A stretch of 64,000 bases of DNA from DASSUW01 sp963844405 (GTDB lineage Bacteria > Actinomycetota > Thermoleophilia > Solirubrobacterales > Solirubrobacteraceae): positions 1-64,000 of the forward strand of contig CAWJNZ010000010.1 of assembly GCA_963844405.1 (NCBI GenBank). The letters are read 5' to 3'. The position numbers and the translations under genes are program-made. Numbering within the stretch: position 1 is the stretch's first letter; each line of letters opens with the position of its first letter. The notes under the pieces were generated by a model. It worked only from the letters and a program-made list of their open reading frames with translations. It had not been told where the DNA came from and made no database searches. Below are positions 45,963-54,309 of this stretch, piece by piece.

Positions 45963-47302
45963 GCACCCTCGACTTCCCCAACATCCAGGGCTTCGTGGTG
46001 CGCGGCTACCGGCTGCCGTCGGCCGGCTACCTGTTCCTGAAGATCGAGGACGCCGCCAAGGCGCGCGACTTCCTCGGCGACTTCATCCCGCAGGTCATCA
46101 CCGCCGAGCGCTGGGACGTCAAGCCCGAGTCGGGCATCAACGTCGCCTTCAGCTTCGAGGGCCTGCGGGCGCTCGGGGTCGGCGACGCCTCGCTCGACGC
46201 CTTCCCGGTCGAGTTCCGCGAGGGCATGGCCTCGCGCAAGCGGCTCCTGGGCGACCTCGGCGACAGCGACCCCGAGCACTGGGAGGACTGCTTCAAGAGC
46301 GGCGCCGCCCACGCCCTGGTGATGATCAGCGCCAAGGACCCCGCCGCGCTGAAGGCCCGCGACGACCGGATCCGCGAGGTGGTGGCGAGCCGTGGCGGCG
46401 CGAGCGTGGTCGTCACCGAGGTCGGCGGCGTCCTGCCGACGCGCCGCGAGCACTTCGGCTACGCCGACGGCTTCTCGCAGCCGGCGATCGAGGGCAGCCG
46501 GTTCCGCGACCACCCCGGCGCCGGCGCGCCGTCCGAGAAGGGCGACTGGCGGCCGATCGCCGCCGGCGAGTTCATCCTCGGCTACCCCGACGAGCAGGAC
46601 TCGCTGCCCGCCGCCCCGCCGCCCGACGAGCTGAGCCGCAACGGCTCCTACGTCGTCTATCGCAAGCTGCGCCAGGACGTGGCGGAGTTCCGCCGCCAGC
46701 TGGCGGCGGCGGCCGAGCTCTACCCCGGCGGCGAGGAGCTGCTGGCGGCCAAGCTCGTCGGCCGCTGGCGCGACGGCACGCCGCTCGACGCGTCGCCGCA
46801 CGGCGAGGACCCGTCGCTGGTGGCCGACAGGTCTCGCAACAACGCGTTCGACTACGGCCGCGACCCCGACGGCCTGCGGTGCCCGATCGGCTCGCACATC
46901 CGCCGCATGAACCCGCGGCTGAGCATGCCGTTCGAGGGCAAGCTCGTGAACCGCCACCGGATCATCCGGCGCGGGATCACGTACGGCGAGCTGCTGCCCG
47001 AGGGCGTCACCGAGGACGACGGCAAGGACCGCGGCGTGATCTTCATGACCGTCCAGGCCAACCTCGCCCGCCAGTTCGAGTTCGTGCAGGCGCAGTGGGC
47101 GAACACCGGCAACCCGTTCCGGCTCGGCGACGACCAGGACCCGATCATCGGCCCGATGGACAACGAGGGCATCAACAAGATGACCGTCCCCGGGCGGCCG
47201 CCGTTCTTCTTCGGCCCGCTCTCGCGCGTGGTGACGATGCGCGGCGGCGAGTACTACTTCGCGCCCGGCATCAACGGGCTGCGGTACCTGGCGGTGGGCT
47301 AG
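45959..47302 (+). CDS. DyP-type heme peroxidase
   Basis: A 447-residue dye-decolorizing peroxidase. The distal GxxDG motif is in HFGYADGFSQPAIEG (about residues 167-181). The proximal heme His is in CPIGSHIRRMNPR (about residue 307), and FMTVQANLARQFEFVQ and NPFRLGDDQDPIIG complete the family pattern. There is no Tat or Sec signal, so it is probably cytosolic or carried by another component. It oxidises dyes, phenols or lipids with peroxide. The TTG start overlaps the upstream paralogue's stop. A hairpin terminator follows. Confidence 0.9.
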   Translation: MSTLDFPNIQGFVVRGYRLPSAGYLFLKIEDAAKARDFLGDFIPQVITAERWDVKPESGINVAFSFEGLRALGVGDASLDAFPVEFREGMASRKRLLGDLGDSDPEHWEDCFKSGAAHALVMISAKDPAALKARDDRIREVVASRGGASVVVTEVGGVLPTRREHFGYADGFSQPAIEGSRFRDHPGAGAPSEKGDWRPIAAGEFILGYPDEQDSLPAAPPPDELSRNGSYVVYRKLRQDVAEFRRQLAAAAELYPGGEELLAAKLVGRWRDGTPLDASPHGEDPSLVADRSRNNAFDYGRDPDGLRCPIGSHIRRMNPRLSMPFEGKLVNRHRIIRRGITYGELLPEGVTEDDGKDRGVIFMTVQANLARQFEFVQAQWANTGNPFRLGDDQDPIIGPMDNEGINKMTVPGRPPFFFGPLSRVVTMRGGEYYFAPGINGLRYLAVG

Positions 47303-47312
47303 AAGCCCCGCG

Positions 47313-47345
47313 GGGGAGAGGACGGCAGGTGGCCGCCCTCTCCCC
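47313..47345. terminator. Bidirectional hairpin terminator
   Basis: A 9-bp stem (GGGGAGAGG / CCTCTCCCC), one mismatch and four further pairs around a 5-base loop, filling the 53-base gap between the convergent DyP and LVIVD genes. It can serve both strands. Confidence 0.75.
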
Positions 47346-47355
47346 GACGTCGCGG

Positions 47356-48945
47356 CTAGTCCTCCATCTCCATCGTCTGCGGGTTCAGGTGGTCGACGAG
47401 CTTCGCCTTCCCTGGCTTCTCGACGATCGCCCGGTAGACGACCATCCCCTTCGCGATGGCGTTGTTCTCGACGCCGTCGGAGGTGTAGACGGGGAGCCCC
47501 GGCCCGTTCTTGAACAGCGGTCCGGTGTACGGGTAGGCCGACCACGTACCCGAGTCGTCCTGCTCGTCGTAGTACGCGATCTCCTTCAGCCGTGTCGGCT
47601 TGCTGAAGTCGATGATGTCGGTACCGCCCGTGTACCAGGCGTTGACCAGCAGGTCGCGCTTGATGCCCATGACCGCCATGCCCATGTGCGCCGAGCAGTA
47701 CTCGGTCGCCCCGGGGTCTGGCCGCAGGTCACCGACGTGGAACTCGCTCAGGAAGTTCCCCTCCATGTCGGAGAAGAACATCTTGCCGGTCTTGTGCGTC
47801 CCGCCGGCGGGGTTCCAGGGCCGCGGCTGGTACGGCGTCATCGTCGGGCAGCCCGAGCCGAACGACTCGTCCACCCAGTTCACGACGTCTCCGTCGTTGT
47901 TGAACATCACCGAGTGGAAGAAGTCGACCGCCCCTGGGAACTGGCCCGTGCCGCCGGAGGTGACCTTGTCGTCGCCGATCATCATCGGGTCCTCGGTGTC
48001 CGGGATCCCCGTGCTCGGGTCGACCTCCCACACCTGCCCCTGCTCCGCGCAGGCCGCGCCGGCGAGGTTGTGCTCCATGTGGGTGACGATGTCGTGGCAG
48101 GCGACCGCAGCCGGCTCGAGGCCGCAGAGGTTGCGCTCGCACCAGTCGATCCTGCCGTCGGGATCACCGGGGTAGCTGATCCGCGGCGCGGCGATCTCGG
48201 TCGTGGCCGCCGGGTTGTTCAGCGGCACCGACAGAACCTGGATCTGGCGATGCAGCGGATCGTTGACGACCTTGTCCGGGTCGTAGGGGTTGGTGACGTT
48301 GTTGAAGTTGGCCTGACCGCAGGTCGGCCCCGCGCGCAGCGGGTACGACGCCACATAGACGATCAGCCGCGGGTTCGTCGCATCCTCCGCGAATCCGGTC
48401 CACGCGGTGATCGTGTGCGCGCCGCAGTCGGTGTACTGCATCTTCACCGGCGTGATCGTCTGGAACGGATTCGCCGGGTTGTCGCTCATCGTGAAGATCC
48501 GGACGCCTTCCCAGCCGTTGCGGTCGTCGTGAGCCGACCGTGGCGAGCCGCAGTTCGGGTTCGCCATCGTCCGGTCCACGGCGACGAGCATGAGGTCGGC
48601 CACGCCATTCCCGTTCCGGTCCCACACGATCGGATCGTTCTGGTTCGCGTCACACGCGAAGTCCCTCACCAGCCGCGGACTGGCCGGATTGGAGATGTCG
48701 AAGATCCGCACCCCGCCGCGGGGCCCGGTCCCAGCCGGGGATCCCGTGTCGCCGGTGTAGTAGCCGGAGAACACGTGGTTGCCCCAGAACGCGAAGTCCG
48801 AGTTGGTCGCCTGGTTGGGCGAGGTGAAGAGCTCCGTCATCTTGAAGCTCTGATCCGGCAGGTGCGTGGCGGACGCCGTGCCAGGTAGCAGCCCGACGGC
48901 CACGACAGCGACCGTGAGCAAGCGGAGCGCACATCTCATGCGCAT
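47356..48945 (-). CDS. Exported LVIVD-repeat beta-propeller protein
   Basis: A 529-residue protein from the ATG at 48945 (GGAGGAG ribosome site), with signal peptide ALRLLTVAVVAVGLLPGTASA. Repeats like NSDFAFWGNHVFSGYY, GVRIFDISNPASPRLVRDF and GTDIIDFSKPTRLKEIAYY are LVIVD-type blades. Cys-rich loops (CERNLCGLEPAAVAC, HMEHNLAGAACAEQGQ) interrupt them. The end is HLNPQTMEMED; the paralogue at 50892 ends in HLNPQTQEFS. It is the last gene of a four-gene exported operon. Function: extracellular binding scaffold, unknown ligand. An upstream in-frame ATG at 49158 was rejected because it overlaps the neighbouring gene. Confidence 0.8.
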   Translation of the reverse strand: MRMRCALRLLTVAVVAVGLLPGTASATHLPDQSFKMTELFTSPNQATNSDFAFWGNHVFSGYYTGDTGSPAGTGPRGGVRIFDISNPASPRLVRDFACDANQNDPIVWDRNGNGVADLMLVAVDRTMANPNCGSPRSAHDDRNGWEGVRIFTMSDNPANPFQTITPVKMQYTDCGAHTITAWTGFAEDATNPRLIVYVASYPLRAGPTCGQANFNNVTNPYDPDKVVNDPLHRQIQVLSVPLNNPAATTEIAAPRISYPGDPDGRIDWCERNLCGLEPAAVACHDIVTHMEHNLAGAACAEQGQVWEVDPSTGIPDTEDPMMIGDDKVTSGGTGQFPGAVDFFHSVMFNNDGDVVNWVDESFGSGCPTMTPYQPRPWNPAGGTHKTGKMFFSDMEGNFLSEFHVGDLRPDPGATEYCSAHMGMAVMGIKRDLLVNAWYTGGTDIIDFSKPTRLKEIAYYDEQDDSGTWSAYPYTGPLFKNGPGLPVYTSDGVENNAIAKGMVVYRAIVEKPGKAKLVDHLNPQTMEMED

Positions 48946-48986
48946 CTCTCCTCCTTGATGGTGTTGTGAATCCAGGCCCATGCCCG

Positions 48987-50348
48987 TCACCCGCGCGGAC
49001 TCACGAGCCGGTAGACCCGCCCGCTGGTGCCCGAGGGGCCGGGCGAGTCGGACGTGAGCACGTACATCTCGCCCGCCAGGTCCTGGCCGAAGCCCAGGAC
49101 GAAGTGGCCGAGCCGGCGTTCCGGCGACCCGGTGACCTGCAGCTGCTGCAGCTTCCACAGGCCCGCCTTGCGCGGCTTCGCCGCGAACAGCGAGCCGTCG
49201 GGCTCCTCCTCCTCGCGGCTCCAGTCCCCGAAGATGTAGTCACCCGAGAACTGGGGCAGCTCGGCGCCGCGGTACACGTGACCGCCCACGACCGCGTGGC
49301 CGAGGCCGCCGCCCAGCGGGTTGTGCTCGTTCTGGTACTCGATCGCCGGGTCGAGCAGCGGATCGCCGGCCCGCGGGTGCGGCGCGCCCACGACGTCGGG
49401 ACATTCCTCAGGCGTCTCCGCGGGATCGTCGGTGGAGAAGCAGTGCGCGCCCTCCTTGACGTTCCAGCCGAAGTTGCCGCCGCTGACGGCGATGTCGACC
49501 TCCTCCCACAGCTCCTGACCGGCGTCGGCGACGAACAGATCGCGGCTCCCGCCCATGTCGAACGACATGCGGTAGGGGTTGCGGAGTCCGTACGCCCAGA
49601 TCTCGTCGCACCCGTCCGCGCAGCCGGGCGCGCCCGCGAACGGGTTGCCGGCCGGGATCGCGTACGGAGCGCCGCGATCGACGTCGATCCGCAGGATGTT
49701 CCCCAGCAGGTTCTGCTGGATGTCCTGCCCGTTGCCGCCCTCGTTGGCCGCGTACCAATCCTCGACGTGGCCGAGGCCGACGTCGTCGGCGCCGCCGCCG
49801 TCGCCGATCGAGATGTAGAGGTAGCCGTCGCGGGGCCCGAACGCGAGCGTGCCGCCGTTGTGGTTGAACTGCGGCTTGTCGATCTCGAGCAGCACCCGCT
49901 CGGAGGCCGGATCGGCCCGGTTCGGATCCGCGGCCGAGACCCGGAACTCGGAGAAGCGGGCGGTGTGGTCGTAGCCGGGGGGTGCCCCCGGGCGCAGCGG
50001 TGCGCTGTAGTAGACGAAGAAGCGCCCGTTGGTCGCGTAGCCGGGATGGAACGCGAGGCCGAGGACCCCGCGCTCGTCGAAGTCCGGCATCAGCGGGACG
50101 ATCCGGCTGCGGAGGTCGAGGAACGGCGCCGGCAGCAGCCGTCCGTCGGCCGTCAGCACGCGGATCGTGCCGATCTGGTCGACGACGAAGCGGCGGCCGG
50201 TGCCGTCGTTCAGCGGGACGAGCGTCAGGGGTGCGGTCAGGCCGTCGGCGACGAGCCGCACGCCGACGGCGGGCCCCTGCGCTCCGGCGGGGGCCGCGAC
50301 GACGGCCAGCGCAGCCGCCACGACGAGCGCGGCGATGAGTCGAAGCAC
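48987..50348 (-). CDS. Exported PQQ-dependent sugar dehydrogenase (glucose/sorbosone type)
   Basis: A 453-residue soluble quinoprotein with a signal peptide (LIAALVVAAALAVVAAPAGA). Motifs are DQIGTIRVL, DERGVLGLAFHPGY, the catalytic-His block PQFNHNGGTLAFGPRDGYLY, IGDGGGADD for calcium, EIWAYGLRNPYRMSFD and DAGQELWEEVDI. It oxidises aldose sugars outside the membrane using PQQ. A GGGAGGAGG site precedes the GTG start. It sits between an exported SodC-like and an LVIVD protein in one operon. No PQQ synthesis genes are in the window. Confidence 0.88.
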   Translation of the reverse strand: MLRLIAALVVAAALAVVAAPAGAQGPAVGVRLVADGLTAPLTLVPLNDGTGRRFVVDQIGTIRVLTADGRLLPAPFLDLRSRIVPLMPDFDERGVLGLAFHPGYATNGRFFVYYSAPLRPGAPPGYDHTARFSEFRVSAADPNRADPASERVLLEIDKPQFNHNGGTLAFGPRDGYLYISIGDGGGADDVGLGHVEDWYAANEGGNGQDIQQNLLGNILRIDVDRGAPYAIPAGNPFAGAPGCADGCDEIWAYGLRNPYRMSFDMGGSRDLFVADAGQELWEEVDIAVSGGNFGWNVKEGAHCFSTDDPAETPEECPDVVGAPHPRAGDPLLDPAIEYQNEHNPLGGGLGHAVVGGHVYRGAELPQFSGDYIFGDWSREEEEPDGSLFAAKPRKAGLWKLQQLQVTGSPERRLGHFVLGFGQDLAGEMYVLTSDSPGPSGTSGRVYRLVSPRG

Positions 50349-50369
50349 GTCAATTCCTCCTCCCGATCC

Positions 50370-50864
50370 TCATGCCAGATCGGCGCATGCGATCTTCGGG
50401 CCGCCCGCGGTGTTGCCGCCGGGCGGGATGTAATGGATCACGATCGACTGGGCCTCCGGGCGGGCGACCCACTCGGCGCTGCCGCGCCCGTGGGCCGTGC
50501 CGCCCGAGTTGGACCTGATGCCGGCCATCGGATCGGGCTGCGACGACAGCCAGAGCTCGTTGGGCGGCATCGCGGGACCGGCGGGATCGTTCTTGTAGTG
50601 CGCGCCGCCCGGATTCGCGGCCGAGCACGGCGCGTCGTGGAGATGCGCCGCGTACGTCGTCGCCGGCTCGAGGCCGCGGACGACGACCTTGGCCGTCGTG
50701 CCGTCGGCGCTGCGGGTCAGCTCCGCGAACCCCTCGATCTCGAGGCCCATGGCGGCCCCGTCGGGCAGTGTCTGGAACGTGCCGCGGACCTTCGCCGGGC
50801 CGGCGAGCGCCGGCGCCGCGGCCACTGCGGACACCACGAACAGCGCGACGATGAGTCGAACCAC
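50370..50864 (-). CDS. Exported SodC-like (Cu/Zn superoxide dismutase-fold) protein
   Basis: A 164-residue protein with a signal peptide ending APALAG. The fold pattern is visible: GLEPATTYAAHLHDAPC, AHYKNDPAGP, HGRGSAEW and the closing GGPKIACADLA, which matches the terminal strand of Cu/Zn SODs. Not all copper ligands are obvious, so enzyme activity is uncertain and it could belong to the CHRD-type relatives. It may protect the neighbouring exported oxidase from superoxide. GTG start with an AGGAGAGGGG site. Confidence 0.75.
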   Translation of the reverse strand: MVRLIVALFVVSAVAAAPALAGPAKVRGTFQTLPDGAAMGLEIEGFAELTRSADGTTAKVVVRGLEPATTYAAHLHDAPCSAANPGGAHYKNDPAGPAMPPNELWLSSQPDPMAGIRSNSGGTAHGRGSAEWVARPEAQSIVIHYIPPGGNTAGGPKIACADLA

Positions 50865-50891
50865 GCCTATCCCCTCTCCTGTTGACGGCGG

Positions 50892-52259
50892 TCAGCCGCC
50901 GATCGAGAACTCCTGCGTCTGCGGGTTGAGGTGCGGGAGCCGGATCGCGCCGGCGGTGGTCGGCCCGCTCAGGCGGAAGACGTTCAGCCCCACCTGGATC
51001 TCGGACTCGTAGATGAAGCCGTTGTACCAGTACGACGCCCACGCGCCGCCCAGCTGGGTCGGCACGGCGGGCGGCGGGTCCGACCAGCCGACGGTCACGG
51101 GATTCGCCGGGTTCGTGAAGTCGGCGACCCACGTTCCCGCCTGGTAGTGGCCGCCCACGAGCACGTAGCGGCCATTCCGCAGCGGCACCGTGTTGTAGTT
51201 GTGGATCGTGCAGTTCTCGGCCGCGGATTGCGGTCGCGGCAGCGTCCATTGGCCGAGCTTGGCGCCGGTGTCCGCGTCGTAGAAGAAGGCGCTCTTCTTC
51301 ACCGGCGGATCGGTCGCCTCGCACTCGGGCAGCGAGCCGCCACCGGGCTCCCAGCCGAGGATGATCACCTCGCCGTCCCAGGTGAAGGCGGCGGAGTGCC
51401 AGTTGCCGTTGCACAGCGGGCCGCCGGTGTTGCAGACGCCGGGCTCCTCGATCGTGTAGAGGTGCTGCGGGTCCGTGAGGCTGTTCTCGATGGAGAACAC
51501 GTTGCTCATGTGGCCGGAGGCCGTGGCGAGCATGTTCACGTCGCCGAGGATCACGCCGTTGTCGTGCGCGGCGTGGCCGCCCATCAGCGGCTCGCGGCGG
51601 ACGTGGCTGGCGGCCCCGGGGTTGCCGAGCGGCACCTGGACGATGTCGATCCAGTCGCACTCCCGATCCGCGGGATTCGGCAGCGCCGCGTTCCCGCCGG
51701 ACGTCGCGTTGTAGATGATCACGCGGTTGGCGTCCGGATCCTTGACGAGCGTCAGCGTGTGCGTGCCGCATCCGGGCGAGTCGGCCTGCGGCCGCGCGCT
51801 CAGCTCGACGTCACCGACGAGCACCGGATCGGCCAGGTTGCTGATGTCCCAGATGTGCATGCCCTCGAAGCCGGCCGGGACCGTCGTCCCGTCGCAGGAG
51901 CGCGCCTCGGTCTTGGGCGCGTTCCACGCGCGGACCAGGATGTTGTCCCAGACGACGATGTCGCCCTGGTCGCCGTTGCAGCGCGTCCGCGAGACGAGCT
52001 TCGGGTTCCCGGGCGAGTCGCGCAGGATCCGGAAGCCGTCGTAGTCGCCGTGGAAGACGAGGTTGCCCCAGAAGGCGAGGTCGGAGTTGGCATCGCGCTG
52101 GCCGTCCGGGAGCAGGAAGCTCCCGAAGTCGGGGCTGTGGCCGAGCGCGTGCATGTTCTGCGTGTGCGGACGCGTCCCGTGATTGGCCGCTGCCGTTGCA
52201 GGCAGCGTGAGGACTCCGATCGCGCACGCGACCAGTACGGCTATGCGAACTCCTCGCAT
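50892..52259 (-). CDS. Exported LVIVD-repeat beta-propeller protein
   Basis: A 455-residue protein with signal peptide VLVACAIGVLTLPATAAA. Blades include NSDLAFWGNLVFHGDYDGFR, GMHIWDISNLADPVLVGDVE and TWVADFTNPANPVTVGWSDP. Cys pairs (TRCNGDQGD, CNTGGPLCNG) occur as in its paralogue at 47356, and both end in a HLNPQT motif, suggesting a common sorting or structural role. First gene of the four-gene exported operon, 95 bases behind a good promoter. Ribosome site AGGGGGG. Confidence 0.8.
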   Translation of the reverse strand: MRGVRIAVLVACAIGVLTLPATAAANHGTRPHTQNMHALGHSPDFGSFLLPDGQRDANSDLAFWGNLVFHGDYDGFRILRDSPGNPKLVSRTRCNGDQGDIVVWDNILVRAWNAPKTEARSCDGTTVPAGFEGMHIWDISNLADPVLVGDVELSARPQADSPGCGTHTLTLVKDPDANRVIIYNATSGGNAALPNPADRECDWIDIVQVPLGNPGAASHVRREPLMGGHAAHDNGVILGDVNMLATASGHMSNVFSIENSLTDPQHLYTIEEPGVCNTGGPLCNGNWHSAAFTWDGEVIILGWEPGGGSLPECEATDPPVKKSAFFYDADTGAKLGQWTLPRPQSAAENCTIHNYNTVPLRNGRYVLVGGHYQAGTWVADFTNPANPVTVGWSDPPPAVPTQLGGAWASYWYNGFIYESEIQVGLNVFRLSGPTTAGAIRLPHLNPQTQEFSIGG

Positions 52260-52353
52260 GGTTCCCCCCTAGTAGATGCGAGGCGCCGCCGGTTCTCCCG
52301 ATGCGCTCTGCCAGGCACACCGAGACATCGGCGGCTCCGGTTAGTTGGGCCGG

Positions 52354-52381
52354 AGCTTATTGGTCGATGTCGGGCTGTCAA
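52354..52381 (-). promoter_or_regulatory. Sigma-70-type promoter TTGACA-N16-TAAGCT
   Basis: On the minus strand a perfect -35 TTGACA (52376-52381) is 16 bases from TAAGCT (52354-52359). It reads into the four-gene exported operon and is the best -35/-10 pair in the window. The rest of the 203-base gap 52260-52462 shows nothing further. Confidence 0.7.
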
Positions 52382-52462
52382 GCCGAATTCCGAGGCCGCG
52401 TCCGAGATTGGCGCCTTCTCGGTCTAATGCAGTCAAGAGCCGTTGACGATCTGGTCCTACAG

Positions 52463-52864
52463 CTAGCCGTCCTGCGGCGTCGGGAACTCCTCGCCGGCGA
52501 TCAGCTCCACGCGGTAGCCGTCGGGGTCGGCGACGAAGCAGATCGGGCCGAGCTCGTTGCGGCCGCCGGGGTGGTACGGCGGCTTCTCCGGCTCGATCCC
52601 CTGCTCGGCGAGGCGGGCGACGACGGCGTGGATGTCGCCGACCGTCATCGCCATGTGGTTGTAGCCGTCGCCGATGTCGTACGGCTCCTCGCGGCCCTCG
52701 TTGACGGTCAGCTCGAGCGTGTCGCCGTCGCCCGGCAGGCCCATGTAGACGTTGTAGGCCGTCTCGAACTGGAGCCTGCCCCGGCGCTCGAAGCCGAGCG
52801 CCTCGTAGAAGCGGACCGACGCGTCGACGTCGCGGACGCGGATGCAGGTGTGCACGACCTTCAT
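52463..52864 (-). CDS. VOC family protein, glyoxalase I-like
   Basis: A 133-residue protein: MKVVHTCIRVRDVDASVRFY, EALGFERRGRL, YVYMG-like YNVYMGLPGDGDTLELTVN, GYNHMAMTVGDIHAVV and CFVADPDGYRVELIAGEE. The metal ligands His, Glu, His and Glu of lactoylglutathione lyase are all in place. It may detoxify methylglyoxal with a thiol cofactor. The ATG at 52864 is supported by TAATGT seven bases upstream; longer in-frame starts overlap the divergent gene. Confidence 0.87.
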   Translation of the reverse strand: MKVVHTCIRVRDVDASVRFYEALGFERRGRLQFETAYNVYMGLPGDGDTLELTVNEGREEPYDIGDGYNHMAMTVGDIHAVVARLAEQGIEPEKPPYHPGGRNELGPICFVADPDGYRVELIAGEEFPTPQDG

Positions 52865-52871
52865 GCGCTGG

Positions 52872-52877
52872 ACATTA
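52872..52877 (-). promoter_or_regulatory. -10 element TAATGT, leaderless start
   Basis: TAATGT on the minus strand, 7 bases before the ATG at 52864. Confidence 0.5.
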
Positions 52878-52925
52878 GGGGTTCCCCCGATGCCGGCGGT
52901 CGTTGCGCAGTGCACGATCTCCGTC

Positions 52926-54254
52926 ATGTCCTCCCCCTCCCGCCTCCTCGCGCTGTGCGGTGCGCTCGTCATCCTCGCGGTGGCGGCGCCGGCCGCGAGC
53001 GCCGACTCGATCGCCTACGTCAAGGACGGCGACGTGTGGCTGTCCACCGGCGACGGCTCTCGCTCGTACCGCGTGACGACCACCGGCCAGTACGCCGACG
53101 TCTCGCAGGCCGACGACGGCACGATGATCGCCCTCACCGGCGTCCGCCTGCACCGCCTCGACCGCCAGGGCAAAGTGCTCGCCGACTTCGACACCCCGGT
53201 CAGCGACACCCGGCCCGCTCCCGCCAAGACCTTCTACGGCCCCTTCGACCCGGCCATCTCCCCCGACGGCACGAAGGTCGCCTACACGTACCACTACATG
53301 ACGCAGAGCCAGAGCCCGACCTGCTTCCCGCCGACGTGCTTCGTCGGCATCAACGAGGGCGGCACCGGCTACTCGTGGGCCGACCGCCAGACCGGCTGGG
53401 ACGACCCCGCGCTCGGCAAGCACTCCGGCTGGCGCAACGCGGTGTGGGTCGACGAGGACACGACGATGCTCAGCGACCCGACCCACATGCCGAACTACGA
53501 CGTGATCCTCGACACGCTGAGCGACGGCGACTTCGGCAACCTCGTCCACGGCTGGTTCAGCGACACGGTCGGCGGCAACCCGCATACGAGCGGCGGCGAC
53601 ATCACGCGCGACCTGACGAAGCTCGCGTTCGCCACCGGCTTCAGCGACAGCACGCTCACGGTCTCCGCGGTGCCGCAGTTCCCGACCACCTTCCGCGACG
53701 GCGACGCCCCGGTCTCGACGCGCCCGAGCATCTGCTACCGCTACAGCGGGCCCAACGGCCAGTACTCGACGCCGACCTTCTCGCCCGACGGCGGCCGGCT
53801 CGCGTGGGCCGAGGAAGACGGCATCAAGGTCGTCACCGTGCCGAGCTTCGCCGGCGGCTGCACGGTCGACGGCGCGACGCCGTCCGCCCCGCTCGTCATC
53901 CCCGGCGGCAAGCAGCCCGACTGGGGCCCGGCCGACGTGCCCGCCGGCCGCGCGTCCGGCGGAGGATCCGTGACGGCCAAGGCGGTGCGCACGAAGCTCG
54001 GCCAGGCGCTGCGCACGGGCTTCGGCGTCAAGGTCACCGTGCCGTCGGCCGGCCGCGTGAAGGCCACGGCGACCGACCGCGGCCTCAAGGTCGCGTCCGG
54101 CAGCAAGCGCGTGAAGGCCGGCACCTCCACGGTCAGGCTGCGCTTCTCCCGCGGCCCGCGCAACGCGCTCGACAACGCGCGCAGCGTCAAGCTCCGCGTC
54201 AAGGTCGCGTTCAAGTCGGCGAGCACGACGCTGTCGGTGACGCTGAAGCGATAG
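52926..54254 (+). CDS. Exported TolB/PD40-like beta-propeller protein
   Basis: A 442-residue protein with signal peptide LLALCGALVILAVAAPAASA. Blades of the PD40 type are visible: SIAYVKDGDVWLSTGDG, YGPFDPAISPDGTKVAYTY and STPTFSPDGGRLAWAEEDG. The C-terminal ~100 residues are Lys/Arg-rich beta sequence (KVTVPSAGRVKATATDRG, STVRLRFSRGPRNAL) seen in other exported proteins of this lineage. No enzyme motif. A CACGAT hexamer lies 7 bases before the ATG, suggesting a leaderless start. Confidence 0.75.
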   Translation: MSSPSRLLALCGALVILAVAAPAASADSIAYVKDGDVWLSTGDGSRSYRVTTTGQYADVSQADDGTMIALTGVRLHRLDRQGKVLADFDTPVSDTRPAPAKTFYGPFDPAISPDGTKVAYTYHYMTQSQSPTCFPPTCFVGINEGGTGYSWADRQTGWDDPALGKHSGWRNAVWVDEDTTMLSDPTHMPNYDVILDTLSDGDFGNLVHGWFSDTVGGNPHTSGGDITRDLTKLAFATGFSDSTLTVSAVPQFPTTFRDGDAPVSTRPSICYRYSGPNGQYSTPTFSPDGGRLAWAEEDGIKVVTVPSFAGGCTVDGATPSAPLVIPGGKQPDWGPADVPAGRASGGGSVTAKAVRTKLGQALRTGFGVKVTVPSAGRVKATATDRGLKVASGSKRVKAGTSTVRLRFSRGPRNALDNARSVKLRVKVAFKSASTTLSVTLKR

Positions 54255-54266
54255 CGCCGCCTCAGG

Positions 54267-54309
54267 GGTGTCTCATGTCCCGGCCGTACGGTCGCGGGCA
54301 TGAGACACC
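54267..54309 (+). other. 11-bp inverted repeat enclosing a promoter and start codon
   Basis: GGTGTCTCATG (54267-54277) and CATGAGACACC (54299-54309) are perfect complements 21 bases apart. The right arm contains the ATG at 54300. In a transcript reading through from upstream, the hairpin would bury this start codon and could also act as a terminator. Confidence 0.55.
54287..54292 (+). promoter_or_regulatory. -10 element TACGGT, leaderless start
   Basis: TACGGT lies 7 bases before the ATG at 54300, in the loop of the surrounding inverted repeat. Confidence 0.45.

Noticed and set aside
45959..47302. Encapsulin cargo role for the DyP peroxidase
   Set aside because: No encapsulin gene is adjacent and no clear C-terminal targeting peptide is seen; the neighbours are small paralogues of another type.
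48946..49158. Longer N-terminus for the LVIVD protein
   Set aside because: It overlaps the neighbouring sugar dehydrogenase gene and lacks signal-peptide character; the ATG at 48945 has a ribosome site and opens the signal peptide.
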